Shown: positions 1-9,146, numbered from the stretch's first letter. The stretch is 64,000 nt of DNA from Tabrizicola sp. (GCA_025458105.1 JALOTD010000012.1:1-64000); one strand, 5' to 3'. A program made the numbers and translations. The notes: generated by a model from the sequence alone, not told the origin.

Positions 1-1
1 G

Positions 2-604
2 GCGCAGGGGACAGAGTTCGACGAGTTGATCAACCTGTCCACGCTGCGGTCGATGACACAGGCCTATTACCACCCGGAGAATTTCGGGCATTTCGGCCTC
101 GCGCTGCGGAACTATGCGCATTTCACCAGTCCCATCCGGCGCTATTCCGACCTGATCGTCCACCGAGCGCTGATCTCGGCGCATGGCTGGGGGAAGGATG
201 GGCTGAGCGCCTGGGACGAGGAGAATCTTGAGGAGACGGGCAAGCTGATCTCGGACGCAGAACGCCGCAGCATGGCGGCCGAGCGCGACACGACGGACCG
301 TTACCTGGCGGCCTATCTGGCGGATCGGGTGGGAGCCGAGTTCGCGGGGCGCATCTCGGGCGTGCAGCGGTTTGGGGTCTTTGTCCGGCTGGACGAGACG
401 GGCGCTGACGGGCTGATCCCGGTGCGGGCGCTGGGGCGGGAGTTCTTTCATTACGATGACGCCAGCCAGACCCTGATGGGGTCGGCGGCGGAAGGGCGGC
501 AAGTACCAACCCCGGAAACCGGCGCAGGCGGCTGCCAAGCGGCGGCTGGTGCGCAAGCGGCGATAATCCCCGGCCTTTCGCGGGTTGGACGCCAATTATT
601 TTGA
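2..604 (+). CDS. rnr: Ribonuclease R, C-terminal part, frameshifted (5' end outside window)
   Basis: 3'-5' exoribonuclease of RNA turnover. The reading frame is already open at base 2. The end of the catalytic RNB domain is visible, with NLSTLRSMTQAYY and the family motif HFTSPIRRYSDLIVHR, followed by the first strands of the S1 RNA-binding domain (GRISGVQRFGVFVRL). After HYDDASQTLMG the frame becomes unrelated sequence and stops at 602-604. From 492 another frame reads KGGKYQPRKPAQAAAKRRLVRKRR and stops at 564-566, which is a normal basic RNase R tail. I infer that the second half of S1 was deleted with a frame change, or that the assembly is wrong here. The gene is convergent with dnaE2. 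The family assignment is firm; whether the protein works is uncertain. Confidence 0.85.
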   Translation, partial: AQGTEFDELINLSTLRSMTQAYYHPENFGHFGLALRNYAHFTSPIRRYSDLIVHRALISAHGWGKDGLSAWDEENLEETGKLISDAERRSMAAERDTTDRYLAAYLADRVGAEFAGRISGVQRFGVFVRLDETGADGLIPVRALGREFFHYDDASQTLMGSAAEGRQVPTPETGAGGCQAAAGAQAAIIPGLSRVGRQLF

Positions 605-701
605 GCGCGTTCCGCGCAAGCCTTTCGTCTCGTCGTCGGACTGCGCCTCTTCCTCGGGGTGCGCTCCGCGTGAGGGTATTGGGTGACGGGAAAGGGCTGA
701 G

Positions 702-3542
702 TCAGGCCGCGTCAAGGACGGGGCGCAGAAGGGCCATCGGATGGGCCAGCAGCGTCAGGCGCAGCGCGAGGTAATCTTCGACCACGGCCTCGCCCAGGGT
801 CATCTCGGGGAAGGTGACCGCAGGTTCGGCAATCGCCTCGCCCTCGATATCGCCGGAGAAGAGCGGCAGCGAAGGGCCGGGGGCAAGCGCCTCGGCCTCC
901 CACAACGCATCGCGGCGGGACAGGCCGAGCGTAGCAAAGGCATCGGCCTCGGCCAGGCGGGCGAGTGTTGCCGGGTTGACCCCGGCGCGGCGCCAGACAT
1001 CGGCCACCGCCTGATAGCCATTGCCGCGTGCGGCCACGATCCAACGCGCCTCGTCCTCAGCAATCCCCTTGATCTGCCGGAACCCCAGCCGCAGCGCCAG
1101 ATCCGGGGGCTGTCCGGGGCGGTCGGTCCACTCCATCACATTGTCCCACTGGCTGGCATTGATGCAGGGCGGCAGGACGGTGACCCCATGTTCCCGCGCA
1201 TCGCGGACGATCTGGGCGGGGGCGTAGAAACCCATCGGCTGGCTGTTCAGCAAAGCGCAAGCGAAGATGCCGGGGTGGTGGCGCTTGATCCAGGCGGAAG
1301 CGTAGACGAGGAGCGCGAAGCTCGCCGCATGGCTTTCGGGGAAGCCGTAGCTGCCGAAGCCTTCGATCTGGGCAAAGCAGCGGCGGGCGAAATCCGCGTC
1401 ATAGCCCTTGGCCAGCATGCCGCCGATGAAGCGGTCGTGGAATTCGCTGACATTGCCGTGCTTCTTGAACGTCGCCAGGGACCGGCGCAGGCGGTCGGCC
1501 TCGTCCGGGGTAAACCCCGCGCCGACGATGGCGATCTGCATCGCCTGCTCCTGGAAGAGGGGCACTCCCAGCGTCTTGCCAAGGACACGACCCAGCTCGT
1601 CCGAGGGGAAGCTGACCTGTTCCTGCCCGTTCCGCCGCCGCAGGAAGGGGTGCACCATGTCGCCCTGGATCGGGCCGGGGCGGATGATCGCGACCTGGAT
1701 GACGAGGTCGTAGAAGCATTTGGGCTTCATCCGGGGCAGGAAGTTCATCTGGGCGCGGCTTTCCACCTGGAAGACGCCCAAGCTGTCCGCCCGGCAGAGC
1801 ATGCGGTAGGTCTCCGGGTCCTCGGGCGGCAGCGTCGCCAGGGTGAAGCGCTGGTGATGGTGTTGCCCCAGAAGATCGAAGGCCTTGCGAATGCAGCTGA
1901 GCATGCCCAAAGCCAGGATGTCGACCTTCAGGATCTTCAGCGTATCGATGTCGTCCTTGTCCCAGGGGATGACGGTGCGGTCCTCCATCGTGGCGTTTTC
2001 GATGGGGCAAAGCTCATCAAGGCGGCCTTCGGTGATGATGAAGCCGCCGACGTGTTGGCTCAGATGCCGGGGGAAGCCCTGGATTTCGTCGATCAAGGCC
2101 ATGGTCTGGCGGAGGCGGCGGTCGGTGGGGTCAAGGCCGATTTCCTTCAGCCGCGTTTCCGTCACCGCGCCCGGGCCGCCCCAGCCCCAGATCTGGCTGG
2201 ACATGGCAGCGAGGGTGTCTTCGCTGAGGCCCATCGCCCTGCCGACCTCCCTCACCGCGCGTTTGCCGCGGTAGTGGATGACGGTGGCGCAAAGGCCCGC
2301 GCGTTGGCGACCGTATTTTTCGTAGATGTGCTGGATCACCTCTTCCCGGCGTTCGTGTTCGAAGTCGACGTCGATGTCGGGGGGTTCGTTCCGCGCCTCG
2401 GAGATGAAGCGTTCGAAGACCATGGTGCCGATTTCGGGGCTGACGGAGGTGACGCCCAGCGCGTAGCATACGACGGAATTGGCGGCGGAACCGCGGCCCT
2501 GGCAGAGGATGCCGCGTTTGCGGGCGAAGTCGACGATGTCGTGGACGGTGAGGAAGTAGGGCTCGTACTGCAGCTTGGCGATCAGGTCGAGTTCGTGGGC
2601 CATCTGGGCGTGCACGCGGTCTGGCGGGCCTTCTGGATAGCGCCAGTTGAGGCCCGCCTTGGACAGGCGCGCCAGGCGCTGGACGGCGCTTTCACCCCCG
2701 GTGACCTCAGAGGGGTATTCATACTGGAGTTCGTCCAGGGAGAAGGCGGCGCGATGGGCGATCTCTCCGGCGCGGTGGACTGCCGCCTCGTGGCCCGCGA
2801 AGAGGCGGAGCACTTCGGTCTGCGAGCGCAGGCGGCCTTCGTTGTTCGGCAGCGCCCGGCGGCCCAGCTTGTCGACGGGGACGCCCAGCCGGATCGCGGT
2901 GAGGACATCGGCCAGGCGGCGGCGGCAACCGTGGTGCAGGAAGGGCAGCGCGGTAGCGACTGTCGGCAGGCGCAGAGTGTTGGCAAGGCTGGCAAAGTGC
3001 TGAAAGCGGCTCTGGTCCTGCCCATCATAGTGCGGCGCCATCGCAAGGCTGATCTGCCCGGGAAAACGCTTTGCCAACTGCCGGGCATGGGACTGCCAAA
3101 GCTTCGGGTCGGTGGTCCCGCCCACGATGGCAAGCGTCAGGCGCTGGTCGGGGGGCAGGACCAGCATCTCCATCCCCTCGCCCCAGTCCAGAAGGTCGGG
3201 CAGATCAAGGTGGCAGTCACCCTTTTCGGCGCGCAGGCGACCCAGGCTGAGGAGGCGACAGAGCCTGCCCCAGGCCGCCCGATCGCGCGGCAAGCAGGTG
3301 ACCTGGAAGCCGTCGGTCAGGATGATCCTCGCCGCCGGGATCAGCCGGATGCGCGGTCCGCCGTCCCGCGCCAGTTCCCGCGCGCGGGTATGGGCCCGGA
3401 CGATCCCGGCAACCGAATTCACGTCAGCCACAGCCAAGGCGGGCATCCCCATTTCGGCGGCGCGTTCCATCATCTCCTCGGGGTGCGAGGCCCCGGTGAG
3501 GAAGGTGAAATTCGACAGCGCCGAAAGCTCGACGAAGGGCAT
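702..3542 (-). CDS. dnaE2: Error-prone DNA polymerase III alpha subunit, C-terminally short
   Basis: Translesion polymerase of the SOS response. I chose the ATG at 3542 (MPFVELSALSNFTFL, the usual DnaE2 N terminus with the PHP domain) although the frame is open to 3764. This gives 946 residues. PHP motifs come first, then the polymerase core (GRGSAANSVVCYALG, EPPDIDVDFEHERREEV, PHLSQHVGGFIIT-like segment). The protein ends at LRLTLLAHPMALLRPVLDAA. In the family this is normally followed by roughly 100-150 residues carrying an OB fold, absent here. An alphaproteobacterial SOS box lies about 20 bp upstream. The usual partners imuA and imuB are not adjacent; the upstream neighbour is a transglycosylase. 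Confidence 0.93.
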   Translation of the reverse strand: MPFVELSALSNFTFLTGASHPEEMMERAAEMGMPALAVADVNSVAGIVRAHTRARELARDGGPRIRLIPAARIILTDGFQVTCLPRDRAAWGRLCRLLSLGRLRAEKGDCHLDLPDLLDWGEGMEMLVLPPDQRLTLAIVGGTTDPKLWQSHARQLAKRFPGQISLAMAPHYDGQDQSRFQHFASLANTLRLPTVATALPFLHHGCRRRLADVLTAIRLGVPVDKLGRRALPNNEGRLRSQTEVLRLFAGHEAAVHRAGEIAHRAAFSLDELQYEYPSEVTGGESAVQRLARLSKAGLNWRYPEGPPDRVHAQMAHELDLIAKLQYEPYFLTVHDIVDFARKRGILCQGRGSAANSVVCYALGVTSVSPEIGTMVFERFISEARNEPPDIDVDFEHERREEVIQHIYEKYGRQRAGLCATVIHYRGKRAVREVGRAMGLSEDTLAAMSSQIWGWGGPGAVTETRLKEIGLDPTDRRLRQTMALIDEIQGFPRHLSQHVGGFIITEGRLDELCPIENATMEDRTVIPWDKDDIDTLKILKVDILALGMLSCIRKAFDLLGQHHHQRFTLATLPPEDPETYRMLCRADSLGVFQVESRAQMNFLPRMKPKCFYDLVIQVAIIRPGPIQGDMVHPFLRRRNGQEQVSFPSDELGRVLGKTLGVPLFQEQAMQIAIVGAGFTPDEADRLRRSLATFKKHGNVSEFHDRFIGGMLAKGYDADFARRCFAQIEGFGSYGFPESHAASFALLVYASAWIKRHHPGIFACALLNSQPMGFYAPAQIVRDAREHGVTVLPPCINASQWDNVMEWTDRPGQPPDLALRLGFRQIKGIAEDEARWIVAARGNGYQAVADVWRRAGVNPATLARLAEADAFATLGLSRRDALWEAEALAPGPSLPLFSGDIEGEAIAEPAVTFPEMTLGEAVVEDYLALRLTLLAHPMALLRPVLDAA

Positions 3543-3562
3543 GGCAGGGCGACTCAGGGCAA

Positions 3563-3577
3563 GAACATAAAAAGAAC
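3563..3577 (-). promoter_or_regulatory. LexA (SOS) box of alphaproteobacterial type upstream of dnaE2
   Basis: The plus strand reads GAAC, seven bases, GAAC, which is GTTC-N7-GTTC on the coding strand. This is the known alphaproteobacterial LexA operator. It ends 21 bp before the chosen dnaE2 start, so repression by LexA and induction by DNA damage are expected. Confidence 0.8.
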
Positions 3578-3701
3578 ATACTGCCATGGGTGTGCCAGGC
3601 AAGCCAGCGGTTCGCAGGTGGGGGCGGTTTTCAAGCGGAGCGCGTGCCGCGCATTCCTTTTGTCTCGCCTCTGCGCGCGAAGGGCGCGCAACCGGCTCGG
3701 T

Positions 3702-3745
3702 CTGGGGGGCGCTTCGCCCCCCAGCCCCCCCCCGAGGATATTTGG
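3702..3745. repeat. GC-rich intergenic hairpin repeat, possible terminator
   Basis: A perfect 10-bp stem (CTGGGGGGCG / CGCCCCCCAG, 3702-3711 and 3715-3724) with a 3-base loop is followed by a C run and GAGGATATTT. From general knowledge, this arrangement recurs in intergenic regions of Rhodobacteraceae. It lies just downstream of the transglycosylase gene and could end its transcript, although no U tract follows on that strand. Confidence 0.55.
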
Positions 3746-3760
3746 CGAAGGGAAAGACCC

Positions 3761-4981
3761 TCAACGCAGCAGGTCAAGCACGTCGAGGCTGGGATATCCG
3801 TCGGGCACCAGCCCCCGCGCCTTCTGGAAGGCCTTAACGGCCGCGACCGTCTTCGGCCCCATACGCCCATCGACACCGCCCGCATCAAACCCCGCACGGG
3901 TCAGGAGGTCCTGCAGCTCGCGCCGTTCATCCAGCGTCAGGGCGCGCAGATCGCGCGGCCAGCCGGACTGGATGGCAGGGCCGCCCGCAAGCCGGTCGGA
4001 CAGCGAGCCGATCGCCACGACATAGGCGTCTGCCGTGTTGTATTGCTCGATCACCTGGAAGTTCGGCCAGATCAAGAAGGCCGCACCGCGATGCCCGCCC
4101 GGCAAGAGGATCGAGCCCGGCCCGTGGTCCGGCAGGTCGGCGCCGAAGACCGTCCGCACCCCCATTGCCTGCCAGTCGGCCACGGGCTTGACCACCCGTT
4201 CCGTCGTCTGGTCATAGTCGAACCCTTCGGGCAGGCGCACTTCCACCCCCCAGGGCTGCCCCTTGGTCCAGCCCCAATGCCGCAGGTAGTTCGCGGTCGA
4301 GGCCAGCGCATCGCCTGGATCCTCGCCCCAGAGGTTCCGTTTGCCGTCGCCGTCGAAGTCAACGGCAAATTTCTCCCAGCTTGACGGCATGAACTGGGTA
4401 TGGCCGCTTGCCCCCGCCCAGCTGCCGGTAAAGGTCTCGACATGCCCGCCGCCCACGATCCGAAGGGCGGCGATGAGTTCCGCCTCGAAGAACGCCCCCC
4501 GCCGCCCCTCATAGGCCAGCGTCGAAAGCGACCCCAGAACCGGCAGGTCGCCCCGGTAGGTGCCATAGGCACTTTCCAGGCCCCAGACAGCGGCGACGAC
4601 TTCCTTCTCGACGCCATACTCGGCCTCGATCCGCTCCAGCAGGGCACGGTTCTTCTCGATGGCCTTCAGCCCCAGCGCCACGCGGTCCTCCGACACGGCG
4701 GTGTCCAGGTAGTCCCAGATCGTCTTGGTGAACTCGTTCTGGTTCCGGTCGCGTTCCACAACCTTTGCGTTGAACTCGACGCCGCGCAGCGCTGCATCAA
4801 ACGTCGCCGCCGAAATCCCTGCCGCCAAGGCCCGCAGACGAAAGTCGCTGATCCACGCCTCCAGCCCGGCTTGTGAGCCCATGTTGCCCTCTGTCGTTGG
4901 TATGGGGTCAGGCAGGATCGTCTGGCCCTGACACGGGGCCGAGATCAGGATCGAGAACGCCACTGCCATCCAGATTCGCAT
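3761..4981 (-). CDS. Secreted lytic murein transglycosylase (MltB/SLT_2 family) with peptidoglycan-binding domain
   Basis: Cleaves peptidoglycan glycan strands to 1,6-anhydromuropeptides in the periplasm. 406 residues. A hydrophobic signal peptide occupies about residues 1-20. The SLT_2 catalytic domain follows, with the catalytic glutamate in VWGLESAYGTYRG (E136) and the family segments GSWAGASGHTQFMPSSW and DFDGDGKRNLW. The C-terminal about 60 residues (LQDLLTRAGFDAGGVDGRMGPKT) form a PG_binding_1 repeat. Length and domain order are normal for the alphaproteobacterial subfamily. It is transcribed in the same direction as dnaE2 but separated from it by about 220 bp containing the SOS box and a hairpin, so it is probably a separate unit. 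Confidence 0.9.
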   Translation of the reverse strand: MRIWMAVAFSILISAPCQGQTILPDPIPTTEGNMGSQAGLEAWISDFRLRALAAGISAATFDAALRGVEFNAKVVERDRNQNEFTKTIWDYLDTAVSEDRVALGLKAIEKNRALLERIEAEYGVEKEVVAAVWGLESAYGTYRGDLPVLGSLSTLAYEGRRGAFFEAELIAALRIVGGGHVETFTGSWAGASGHTQFMPSSWEKFAVDFDGDGKRNLWGEDPGDALASTANYLRHWGWTKGQPWGVEVRLPEGFDYDQTTERVVKPVADWQAMGVRTVFGADLPDHGPGSILLPGGHRGAAFLIWPNFQVIEQYNTADAYVVAIGSLSDRLAGGPAIQSGWPRDLRALTLDERRELQDLLTRAGFDAGGVDGRMGPKTVAAVKAFQKARGLVPDGYPSLDVLDLLR

Positions 4982-5143
4982 TCTGACCCGCCCAAGTCTC
5001 CGCAGCGACCTGCCATCGCCTGCCTTTCTAACAGTCTGCCGGATTTGTGACGGGGATTACAGGGGGGTGTGCCCGCCGCATAATGGCCTTTTCATCCGGG
5101 CTGCAATACACACGGAACGACAGTCCAAGGCAGTGCGCGTCCG

Positions 5144-7327
5144 ATGACCCCCTATCCCCAGATCCGCGACCTTGTGCTGATCGGCGGCGGACATGCCCAT
5201 GCGCTGGTCCTGCGGATGTGGGCGATGGACCCTTTGCCCGGCGCGCGCCTGACGTTGATCAACCCCGATCCGGTCGCCCCCTATACCGGCATGCTGCCTG
5301 GCCTGATCGCGGGACACTACCAGAGGGACGATCTCATGATCGACCTGGTCCGGCTGGCCCGCTTTGCCGGGGCACGGCTGATCCTTGACCGCGCAACCGG
5401 TCTGGACCGCAGTTTGCAGCAGGTTCACCTGACGAACCGTCCGCCCCTGCCCTATGACCTCTGCTCGATCGACGTCGGCATCACGTCGGACCTGCCAAAT
5501 CTTCCTGGCGCGGCCAATGCCGTGGCCGCAAAGCCGCTTGGTGCCTATGCCACCGCCTGGGAGGCCTTCGTGGCGCGGGGCCTTGCTTTTCCCAGGATCG
5601 CCATTCTGGGGGCCGGCCTTGGCGGGGTGGAATTGGCCTTTGCCTCGATGCACCGGCTACAAACGGTCGGGGCCAGACCGACGGTCACGCTGATTGATCG
5701 GGCGACCACATTGTTGCCTGGACTGGGTAAAGCGGCACGGCGCAAGGTCTTGGCTCGGCTTGCACAGGCGGGGATCACCCTGCGCACCGGGGCGGAGGTC
5801 GCAGCCATCGGTGAAACCTCGGTTACCTTGGTAGGGGGAGAGGAGATCGGATCAGACTTCACTCTCACCGTAACCGGGGCACGCCCGCAGCCCTGGCTGG
5901 CTGAAACCGGCCTCGACCTTGACCGCGGATTTCTGGTCACCGACGCAGCCCTGCGCACGTCCGACCCGGCGATCTTTGCCGCCGGGGACTGCGCCACGAT
6001 CACTGGCAACCCACGCCCCAAGGCCGGGGTCTTCGCCGTCCGCGCAGCGCCCATCCTGACGGGGAACCTTCGCGCCGCTTTGGTCGGACAGCCCCTGCGC
6101 CCCTTCCGTCCGCAGCAGGATTACCTGAAGCTGGTGGCCCTGGGCGGGAAAGCGGCGTTGGCGGACAAATGGGGTTTTGCCGTAAGCGGACCCCGCCTGT
6201 GGCAGTTGAAGGATCGGATCGACCGCGCCTTCATGGACCGTTTCTCGGACTACCCGGCGATGCAGGCCCCCCCGGTTCCAGCCGTCGCCGTTCAAGGCCT
6301 GGCCGCGCATCTGTCGCGCCGCCCCCTCTGCGGCGGCTGCGGCGCAAAGCTGGGCCCAGAGACCTTGGCGCGGGCACTGTTGCATCTTTCGCCCCCCCAA
6401 CGGCCCGAGGTTCAATCTGGCCCCGGCGACGATGCGGCCGTGCTGACGACACCGGGCGGCGTCCAGGTGATGACGACGGACCACCTGCGCGCGCTTACCC
6501 ATGATCCGCGCCTGATGGCCCGACTGACCGCCTTGCATGCGCTGGGGGACATCTGGGCCATGGGGGCCTCGCCTCAGGTCGCTCTTTCGCAAATCATTCT
6601 GCCGCCACTGGGGCCGGATGTGCAGTCCCGAATGCTGGAAGAAATCCTGCAGGAGGCTGCCGCCACGTTCCGCGCAGCCGGGGCCGATGTCGTCGGCGGT
6701 CATTCCACCGAAGGGGCAGAGCTGACCATTGGATTTACCGTCACCGGGATCGCGAGTCGAGTGACGACAAAAGGCGGTGCACGCCCGGGGGATGCGCTTA
6801 TCCTGACAAGGCCCATTGGCTCTGGAACGATCCTCGCCGCCGAAATGGCGCTGGCGCGACCTGCCGGCCTGATGATGGGTGAGGTCTGGGACGCCTGCAT
6901 CCGTGAGATGAGCCTTCCGCAAGGCAAGGCCGCCGCGATCCTGGCCCCCGTCGCCAATGCGATGACCGATGTTACGGGCTTTGGCCTGGCCGGGCACTTG
7001 CTGGAGATTCTCGACGCCTCGGCGACCGCCGCCACGATCCGGCTGACCGACGTTCCGCTGATGGAAGGGGCCCTGGCCTTGACGAGGGCCGGACAGGGGT
7101 CGTCCCTGCAACCGGCGAACCTTGCAGCCGTCAGCTGGCGGATGACGGCGACTGAGGACGCGCGCGCGACCTTGCTGACGGACCCGCAAACCTGCGGTGG
7201 CCTGCTTGCAGCTGTGCCGGTCGCACAGGCTCAAGCCGTGCTCGCCGCCCTTGTGGCTGCAGGCTACAACGCCGCGATCATCGGCCAGATTGGCGAAGGT
7301 ACACCGCACCTGACTGTCTTGCCTTGA
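5144..7327 (+). CDS. selD: Fused NADH-dehydrogenase-like flavoprotein / selenide, water dikinase
   Basis: Makes selenophosphate from selenide and ATP, the selenium donor for tRNA 2-selenouridine and selenocysteine. 727 residues, about twice a stand-alone SelD. Residues 1-370 are an NDH-2-like FAD/NAD oxidoreductase: dinucleotide motif VLIGGGHAHALVL at the start, a second in ILGAGLGGVELAFAS, and the FAD motif IFAAGDCATI. Residues about 390-727 are SelD, with the active-site segment LCGGCGAKLG (C399 and K402 equivalent to the catalytic Cys and Lys), GPGDDAAVL and a C-terminal AIRS domain (NAMTDVTGFGLAGHLLE). The fusion is known in many bacteria. It is convergent with mnmH, which uses its product. 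Confidence 0.92.
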   Translation: MTPYPQIRDLVLIGGGHAHALVLRMWAMDPLPGARLTLINPDPVAPYTGMLPGLIAGHYQRDDLMIDLVRLARFAGARLILDRATGLDRSLQQVHLTNRPPLPYDLCSIDVGITSDLPNLPGAANAVAAKPLGAYATAWEAFVARGLAFPRIAILGAGLGGVELAFASMHRLQTVGARPTVTLIDRATTLLPGLGKAARRKVLARLAQAGITLRTGAEVAAIGETSVTLVGGEEIGSDFTLTVTGARPQPWLAETGLDLDRGFLVTDAALRTSDPAIFAAGDCATITGNPRPKAGVFAVRAAPILTGNLRAALVGQPLRPFRPQQDYLKLVALGGKAALADKWGFAVSGPRLWQLKDRIDRAFMDRFSDYPAMQAPPVPAVAVQGLAAHLSRRPLCGGCGAKLGPETLARALLHLSPPQRPEVQSGPGDDAAVLTTPGGVQVMTTDHLRALTHDPRLMARLTALHALGDIWAMGASPQVALSQIILPPLGPDVQSRMLEEILQEAAATFRAAGADVVGGHSTEGAELTIGFTVTGIASRVTTKGGARPGDALILTRPIGSGTILAAEMALARPAGLMMGEVWDACIREMSLPQGKAAAILAPVANAMTDVTGFGLAGHLLEILDASATAATIRLTDVPLMEGALALTRAGQGSSLQPANLAAVSWRMTATEDARATLLTDPQTCGGLLAAVPVAQAQAVLAALVAAGYNAAIIGQIGEGTPHLTVLP

Positions 7328-7372
7328 GATCGGCCCAAGGCCAGGTTCTTCAAGCAGATCAGCCCGGAGCGT

Positions 7373-8440
7373 TCAAAGCTTTGATGACCCGACCGTCACC
7401 CTTCGCACTGCCCCCGCAACGCGTTCGGCCAGGCCCGGTAGGTCAGAAGCGGCCAGACTGTGGGCCCGCACCTCGGCGACCGGGGCCGCCATCCGCTCGC
7501 GATGCTTGCCGTATCGCGGATCGTAATGACGCTCCATCAGACTGTCCGCCAGCGCCGTGAACTCACCGACGAGGGCCAGCCCCCGCCACTCCTCGATCAC
7601 GTCACGAGCATGCAAGGGCTTTAGCAGGTCCACAGTCGCTGACAGACGCGCCGGGTCGGCCGTCAGGTCCGCATAGGCCCGCACCAGATACTCGGCCCGC
7701 GCCGACCGCGACGCGGCAATCGCCACGCGCGGTGCCGCGACCATCGCTTTCCAGATCTCGGGCGGCAGGCGGCAATTCCCTATCTTCGAGCTTTCGGCCT
7801 CGACGACCACCGGCCGCGACGGATCAAGCCCTTCGAGCGCCAGCGCCAGCGCCCCCTCGAACGCCTTCTGCGACGGCTGCGCCCCGACCGCTCCGAACAG
7901 CGACCCGCGATGCCGCGCCAACCCTTCCAGGTCGATCACTTGCACGCCAAAGCCCGGCAGCAGGTTCAGCAACTCGGTCTTGGCCGACCCGGTATTGCCG
8001 TCCAAAACCACCACGGGCGCCCGCACCGGCGTGTCATAGACCGCCCGCACCACCAGCCCGCGCCAGGTCTTGTAGCCGCCCGCCAGCGTTTCGACCCGCC
8101 AGCCGATCTGGCTTAGAATCGTCGCAAAGGACCCCGACCGCTGACCGCCCCGCCAACAATAGACCAGCGGCCGCCATCCCCCCGTCTTGTCCGCCAGCGG
8201 CCCCTGCAGATGCAGCGCGGCGTTCTTGGCCACCAGCGCCGCGCCGATCTTGCGGGCGGAGAAGGGCGAGACCTGCTTGTAGATCGTCCCGACCCGGGCC
8301 CGCTCGGCATCATTCAGCACCGGCAGCGACATCGCCCCAGGCAAATGATCCTCGGCAAACTCGGCCGGCGCGCGGACATCGATGATGTCATCGAAACCTT
8401 GCGCGGACAGGTCGGACAGTCTGGTCAGGGTGATCGCCAT
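7373..8440 (-). CDS. mnmH: tRNA 2-selenouridine synthase
   Basis: Replaces sulfur by selenium in 2-thiouridine at the wobble position of certain tRNAs, using selenophosphate. The ATG at 8440 (MAITLTRLSDLSAQGF) gives 355 residues, the usual length; the open frame continues to 8653 but that extension is not family-like. An N-terminal rhodanese domain contains the catalytic Cys in LVYCWRGGQRSGS. A C-terminal P-loop domain has LDGNTGSAKTELLN and VVVEAESSKIGN. It ends 45 bp from the selD stop, tail to tail. No selA or selB is in the window, so selenium use for tRNA modification is the only use supported here. Confidence 0.93.
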   Translation of the reverse strand: MAITLTRLSDLSAQGFDDIIDVRAPAEFAEDHLPGAMSLPVLNDAERARVGTIYKQVSPFSARKIGAALVAKNAALHLQGPLADKTGGWRPLVYCWRGGQRSGSFATILSQIGWRVETLAGGYKTWRGLVVRAVYDTPVRAPVVVLDGNTGSAKTELLNLLPGFGVQVIDLEGLARHRGSLFGAVGAQPSQKAFEGALALALEGLDPSRPVVVEAESSKIGNCRLPPEIWKAMVAAPRVAIAASRSARAEYLVRAYADLTADPARLSATVDLLKPLHARDVIEEWRGLALVGEFTALADSLMERHYDPRYGKHRERMAAPVAEVRAHSLAASDLPGLAERVAGAVRRVTVGSSKL

Positions 8441-8528
8441 CACGGCTTTCTTACTTCTCCCGGCGGAAAGGTGCCAGAGCGGTCCATAACCCTGAAATCC
8501 CCACTCGCCCAAAGGCGCGGAATGGCGC

Positions 8529-9146
8529 ATGATTCGGTCCATGCGCAGCCTCGCCCTGATCCTGCTTCTGGCCTTGACCGGCCCGGCCCTTGCCGGGTCC
8601 GAGCCCTCGCGCCTGGCGGCGGCGGCGCGCGACCAGGTGGGCGTCACCGTCACCTATGATCCCGCCTATGTGACCCTTGATTTCCCGGGCGGCGATATCC
8701 CGCGCGACCGCGGGGTCTGCACTGACGTGGTCATCCGTGCCCTGCGCGACGGCTGGGGGATCGACCTGCAACTGGCCGTCAACCGCGACATGAAGGCCGA
8801 TTTCGCCGCCTATCCCGCGTTCTGGGGCCTGACCCGCCCGGATCACAACATCGACCATCGCCGCGTGCCGAACCTGCAGACGCTGTTCAGCCGGATCGGG
8901 GCCGAGGTGCCGCTGCAGGATGGCCCTGCCCCCTATCTGCCCGGCGATATCGTCACCTGGATGCTGCCAGGCAACCTGCCTCATATCGGCATCGTATCCG
9001 ACCGGCTGGGTCCGGATGGAACACCTCTCGTCCTGCACAACATCGGGGCTGGCGCGAAAGAGGAAGACATCCTCTTTGCCTTTCCCATGACCGGCCACTA
9101 CCGGATTGGGGCTGCGGCCGCAGATCGGCTGAAGTCCCTGCAATAG
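8529..9146 (+). CDS. Secreted DUF1287 family protein
   Basis: 205 residues. It starts with a signal peptide (MRSLALILLLALTGPALA). The rest matches DUF1287 (YijF-like): RDQVGVTVTYDPAYVTLDFPGG, DRGVCTDVVIRALR, NIDHRRVPNLQTLF and PGDIVTWMLPGNLPHIGIVSD. The Cys in GVCTD and His in LPHIGIVSD look like an NlpC/P60-type papain-fold pair, so a periplasmic peptidase or amidase role is possible but unproven. It is divergent from mnmH across an 88-bp gap. An inner ATG at 8541 is an alternative start. Confidence 0.85.
   Translation: MIRSMRSLALILLLALTGPALAGSEPSRLAAAARDQVGVTVTYDPAYVTLDFPGGDIPRDRGVCTDVVIRALRDGWGIDLQLAVNRDMKADFAAYPAFWGLTRPDHNIDHRRVPNLQTLFSRIGAEVPLQDGPAPYLPGDIVTWMLPGNLPHIGIVSDRLGPDGTPLVLHNIGAGAKEEDILFAFPMTGHYRIGAAAADRLKSLQ

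Noticed and set aside
741-4025. Very long open frame (1094 codons) on the plus strand across dnaE2
   Set aside because: It is the antisense frame of dnaE2 in GC-rich DNA. Its translation shows no domain, while the minus strand encodes a clear polymerase.
3590-4384. 264-codon plus-strand frame over the transglycosylase 3' end
   Set aside because: Antisense to a well-supported secreted transglycosylase and runs through the intergenic hairpin.
5852-7309. Long minus-strand open frame opposite selD
   Set aside because: Shadow of the SelD gene; composition is that of antisense GC-rich coding DNA and no motifs are present.
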